Below are positions 60,691 through 64,000 of a stretch of 64,000 nucleotides of DNA, one piece after another (positions within the stretch are counted from its first letter, which is position 1; each line of letters starts with the position of its first letter). Location: positions 5,067,816 to 5,131,815 of the forward strand of contig NC_037262.1 of assembly GCF_000002425.4 (NCBI RefSeq), written 5' to 3'. This stretch comes from Physcomitrium patens (lineage: Eukaryota > Streptophyta > Bryopsida > Funariales > Funariaceae). Both the position numbers and the translations under genes were made by a program. Under the pieces are notes generated by a model that worked only from the letters and a program-made list of their open reading frames with translations, was not told the DNA's origin and searched no databases.

Positions 60691-63600
60691 GCAAATAATG
60701 GCTCTTGAGTTAAATCCGCCAACTATTGGTTCTCCATCTCTTTGACGTATAATTATACAAAAATTATAAACAAAGATAGAAGATAGAATACAATATTTTT
60801 AGAATTGAGTTTCATTTATAGCAAAGATTTATTATCCTTTATCTTAATTTTAATGGATGTCATTCATAAAAAAACCTCTACCATCTTTATTATATTTACA
60901 AGATTTTTTATTGGCTCCCATGTACATTCACTAATATCATATCCGCATCAATGGACAAAAAATTCTAATTTATTTTGGTGTTGCCTTGAGTCTAGAACTT
61001 CTTTTACTTCAAACTCTTCATTATTGTTCACTTCTGTAGGAAGAGATGGAATTTGTCTTCTTCTTGGTATGTTCACAATCTTGTATGGTTCAAGAAGAGA
61101 TATGTAGAAGACAAGATGGATCTTCATTGACTCTAATAGGTGTAATCAATAAGCAACTAGATTGATTTGTCCTCAAATAGGAAAAGGTCCAAGCTTGCGG
61201 TAGTCTAACTTGTTATAAGAATAAGTAGACTTAACATTATGACAAAATAACCATATCTTGTCACGTACATTGAATTGTGATTGTTCCTTTTGATAGGCAT
61301 CCTTATTTTTCTTTTGTCATTCTTAAGCTTCCTTTAATTGCACCTTCATTGTTGCATGTAGCTCAGATAAACGATTTGCTAAATCTTTTGCCACAAGATT
61401 ATCAAATTTTAAAAAGTCAAAAATATCAAGTTGTATATGGTAATTATAATTAGTAAAAAAAAGATATTTTTTATTTAGAAGAATGCATTGTATTATTATA
61501 AAAAACTCTGCCAATGGTAAGAGGGTTGTTCAATCATCTTGTTGATAATGGATGGTATACCTTAAGTATTGCTCCAAAACTTAGTTTACGTGCTCTATTT
61601 ATCTATTAGTTTGAGATTGAAAGGTTCAAGAAAGCTTTATGTCCACCTTTAGAATCTTAAAGAAAATTCTCCAAAATCTTGATACAAATTGAGTCTCTTC
61701 TATCTGATATAATATCTTTCAACAATCTATAATATTGATAGATATTGTCAATGAAAAGCTTGGTAATTTCTTCATCTATAATAGATTTTATGTATGGTAC
61801 AAAATGTGTCATTTTGATAAAACGATCTACTATCACAAATATAAAATCACATGATTTTAAGACTAAGAGATCTGTAATAAAATCCATACAAATAGAAAAC
61901 CATGGTTATTTTGGAATAGATAATAGCTGAAGAAGTCTATAAGGTCGATGACAAGGAATTTTTGACCTTGAACAAATGTCACATGATTGAATAAAGACTT
62001 TTACAACCTTGTACATTTGCAGCCACGAAAAATCTATGGATATTAGCTCCAAAGTCTTATTGTATCTAGAATATCCTATTGCTAGAAAGTCATGACGTGC
62101 TTGAAGAACACGTAAATGTGCTTCTTATTTTGGAACATATAGATGTCCTTCAAAATAAAGTAGGTTGTTTTTAAACTCAAACTTAGAAGTAATACAAGAC
62201 TTAAAAGAAGTATTTTTGATATCATGAACAAGAAGATCATAGGACATACTTGATTGAATTTATTTGAAAAAAATTGAATCAACAATTAATGCTGATTTCA
62301 CTACTTAAAGATGAAATTATTTTGGCTTCAATAAAATTGTCCTTTATTGATCAAAAACTACATCTCTTTCTTTAGATGTAAGTTAAAAATATCTTTGAAA
62401 AGATATCAGACAAACCTTATTGTTTTTTTGGCCAATAAGTAATATTGAACTCGAATCATAATAAAGACATGCTCTAATAAGCTTAGTGACAATTCAAAAT
62501 ATATGCTGATATAAAATACTTGAGATTCTTGTGATGCATATATACAGTGACTAGACTAGAAGTGCATTCTAGATAATGATGTCATTTTTAAAAAGAATCC
62601 ATAATTACAAGGAACTCTTTATAGTAGATCTTATAGTTAAACTTGACTATTGAAAATTTCTTAAAATGAAAAAGCTACAAGGTAGAGCTTGTTATCTTCT
62701 CCTATTTGTAACAAAACAACATCCATAGTAAAATCCAATGCATCTATTTCTACAAAAAATACCTTTAAAAAATTGATGCAATATAAAATTGATGTAAAAT
62801 TAAATGCCAACTTCAATGCTTCAAAAGATTCTTCAACTTTTTTGTTCCAATTAAGTTTGTTTTTGCATGTAAGATGTATAAGAGGAGCTACAATTTGAAA
62901 AAAAAGTCTTAATAAATATTTGATAGTAATTAGAAAACCCTAAAAAGTATTGCACATTTCTTATTGTTCTTAAAATCTTTCAATCTATAATAATTTGAAT
63001 CTTCTTTGGATCCATCATAAGTTCTTTATTGGAAATAATATATCCTAAGAAGTCAACTTAAATAGTGTAGAATATACATTTTTCCAACTTGGCATACAAT
63101 CTTATATCTTTAAGTTTTTATAATACACAATAAACATGAATTTCATGCTTTTCTATATTCTTAGAATAGATTAAAATATTGTCTAAGTAACAGAGAACAA
63201 AATCATCTAAAAATTCATAAAAAACATCATTCAAAAGGTATTGAAAAGTAATTGGTACATTCATGAATCCAAAAAGTATGATATCATATTCAAAGTATCT
63301 ATATCTTGTTCAAAATATAGCCTTCCATTCATTTATTTTTTAATGCAGATCTAGTTGTATGCTCCTCATAGATCTATTTTTGTATAGTTCTTAGTTTGCT
63401 TTAATTGATCAAAAAATCCAAAAATCAAGAAAAAAAGATACCTATTCTTGATAATAATCTTATTGAATCTTCAATAATCTATGCACATTCATAGTGATCC
63501 ATCTTTTTTCTTCACAAATAAGACATAAGCTCTAACAAGAGATTTCAAATGAAGTATGAATTTTTTGCCTAAGTTCTTGTCAATATACTTCTTGAATTCA

Positions 63601-64000
63601 ATCAACTCATTTTGTGATATATTATAGAGTAGACACAATGATGGTTGACTTCTCTCTTTAAGGTCAATTGAGCAATTATATGGACGATGCTCCAAGAGAA
63701 TATATGCATTCTTCTTCTCAAAAATATCTTAAAAATCTTAATATTGACTTAGAATGCCACTTGAAGTCTTTCTATCATTAAAAATGGATGTGGCATAAAT
63801 AACAATCTTTCTTTTGCAACATACAAGAAAGCTTTTATGCCTACAAATATGGATTTGGCTACATTAAACTCATGAATTTTTATAAAACTCTTAAATTTGC
63901 TTCAAAAAAAATCTAGTTTATGAGAAATGCAATCTATCAAATGATTATATTTTTTAACTATAAAAAATTTAAAATAATTCGATTAGAGGAAAACCTAATT
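60050..64000 (-). mobile_element. Ty3/gypsy chromovirus copy D, runs out of the window (fossil)
   Basis: Minus-strand copy whose LTR lies at 60050-60690. Parts in order along the element's own direction towards lower coordinates: protease-side sequence near the window end, reverse transcriptase (about 63620-62920), RNase H (62900-62330), integrase (62110-61200, with VIVDRFIKMTHFVPY) and chromodomain (60990-60790). The left part of the element lies beyond 64000. Broken in many places; age similar to copy B. Confidence 0.83.

Noticed and set aside
1-64000. CRISPR array, prokaryotic operon or rRNA cluster
   Set aside because: No regularly spaced repeats with unique spacers, no bacterial gene order and no rRNA sequence were seen; spliced plant genes show the DNA is eukaryotic nuclear.

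Overview
The window looks like nuclear DNA of a land plant, most likely a bryophyte and probably a moss. Five protein-coding genes match flowering-plant proteins almost end to end, introns are short (roughly 80 to 700 bases), gene-free DNA is very AT-rich with many (TA)n tracts, and the transposons are chromodomain Ty3/gypsy elements with a tRNA-Met-type primer site. Assignment to one species is inference only.

Layout. 1-5.0 kb: no certain gene, with (TA)n and (GA)n tracts. 5.0-6.2 kb (minus): single-exon RPN7, a 26S proteasome lid subunit. 8.1-12.6 kb (minus): 11-exon NEMP/PNET2-like nuclear-envelope membrane protein. 15.3-16.9 kb (minus): single-exon F-box/leucine-rich-repeat protein with a ~120-bp tandem duplication just upstream. 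21.8-24.9 kb (plus): nine-exon cathepsin B-like cysteine protease behind a clear TATA promoter. 24.9-32 kb: no recognised gene; it holds a small CpG-rich patch and a codon-phased 78-bp repeat. 32.0-34.9 kb: a decayed DNA transposon recognised by imperfect terminal inverted repeats. 37.1-40.3 kb (minus): eight-exon MICU-type calcium sensor of the mitochondrial calcium uniporter. 41.1-64 kb: a cluster of old, broken chromovirus copies of one family. Three lie on the plus strand or the minus strand as near-complete copies, one is an inverted integrase fragment, one runs out of the window, and one copy carries a 2.47-kb TG...CA insertion that may be a solo LTR of another family.

The five host genes are housekeeping or signalling genes (protein turnover, nuclear envelope, ubiquitin ligase adaptor, vacuolar/lysosomal proteolysis, mitochondrial calcium) and show no operon-like link. 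Exon models were built by hand from splice signals, reading phase and known protein families; they close in frame for all three spliced genes. No new defence or metabolic system was found. The most useful second-look items are splice-choice signals in the cathepsin B, NEMP and MICU genes, the duplicated F-box promoter segment, the phased 78-bp repeat, the inverted-repeat transposon and the LTR-like insertion.
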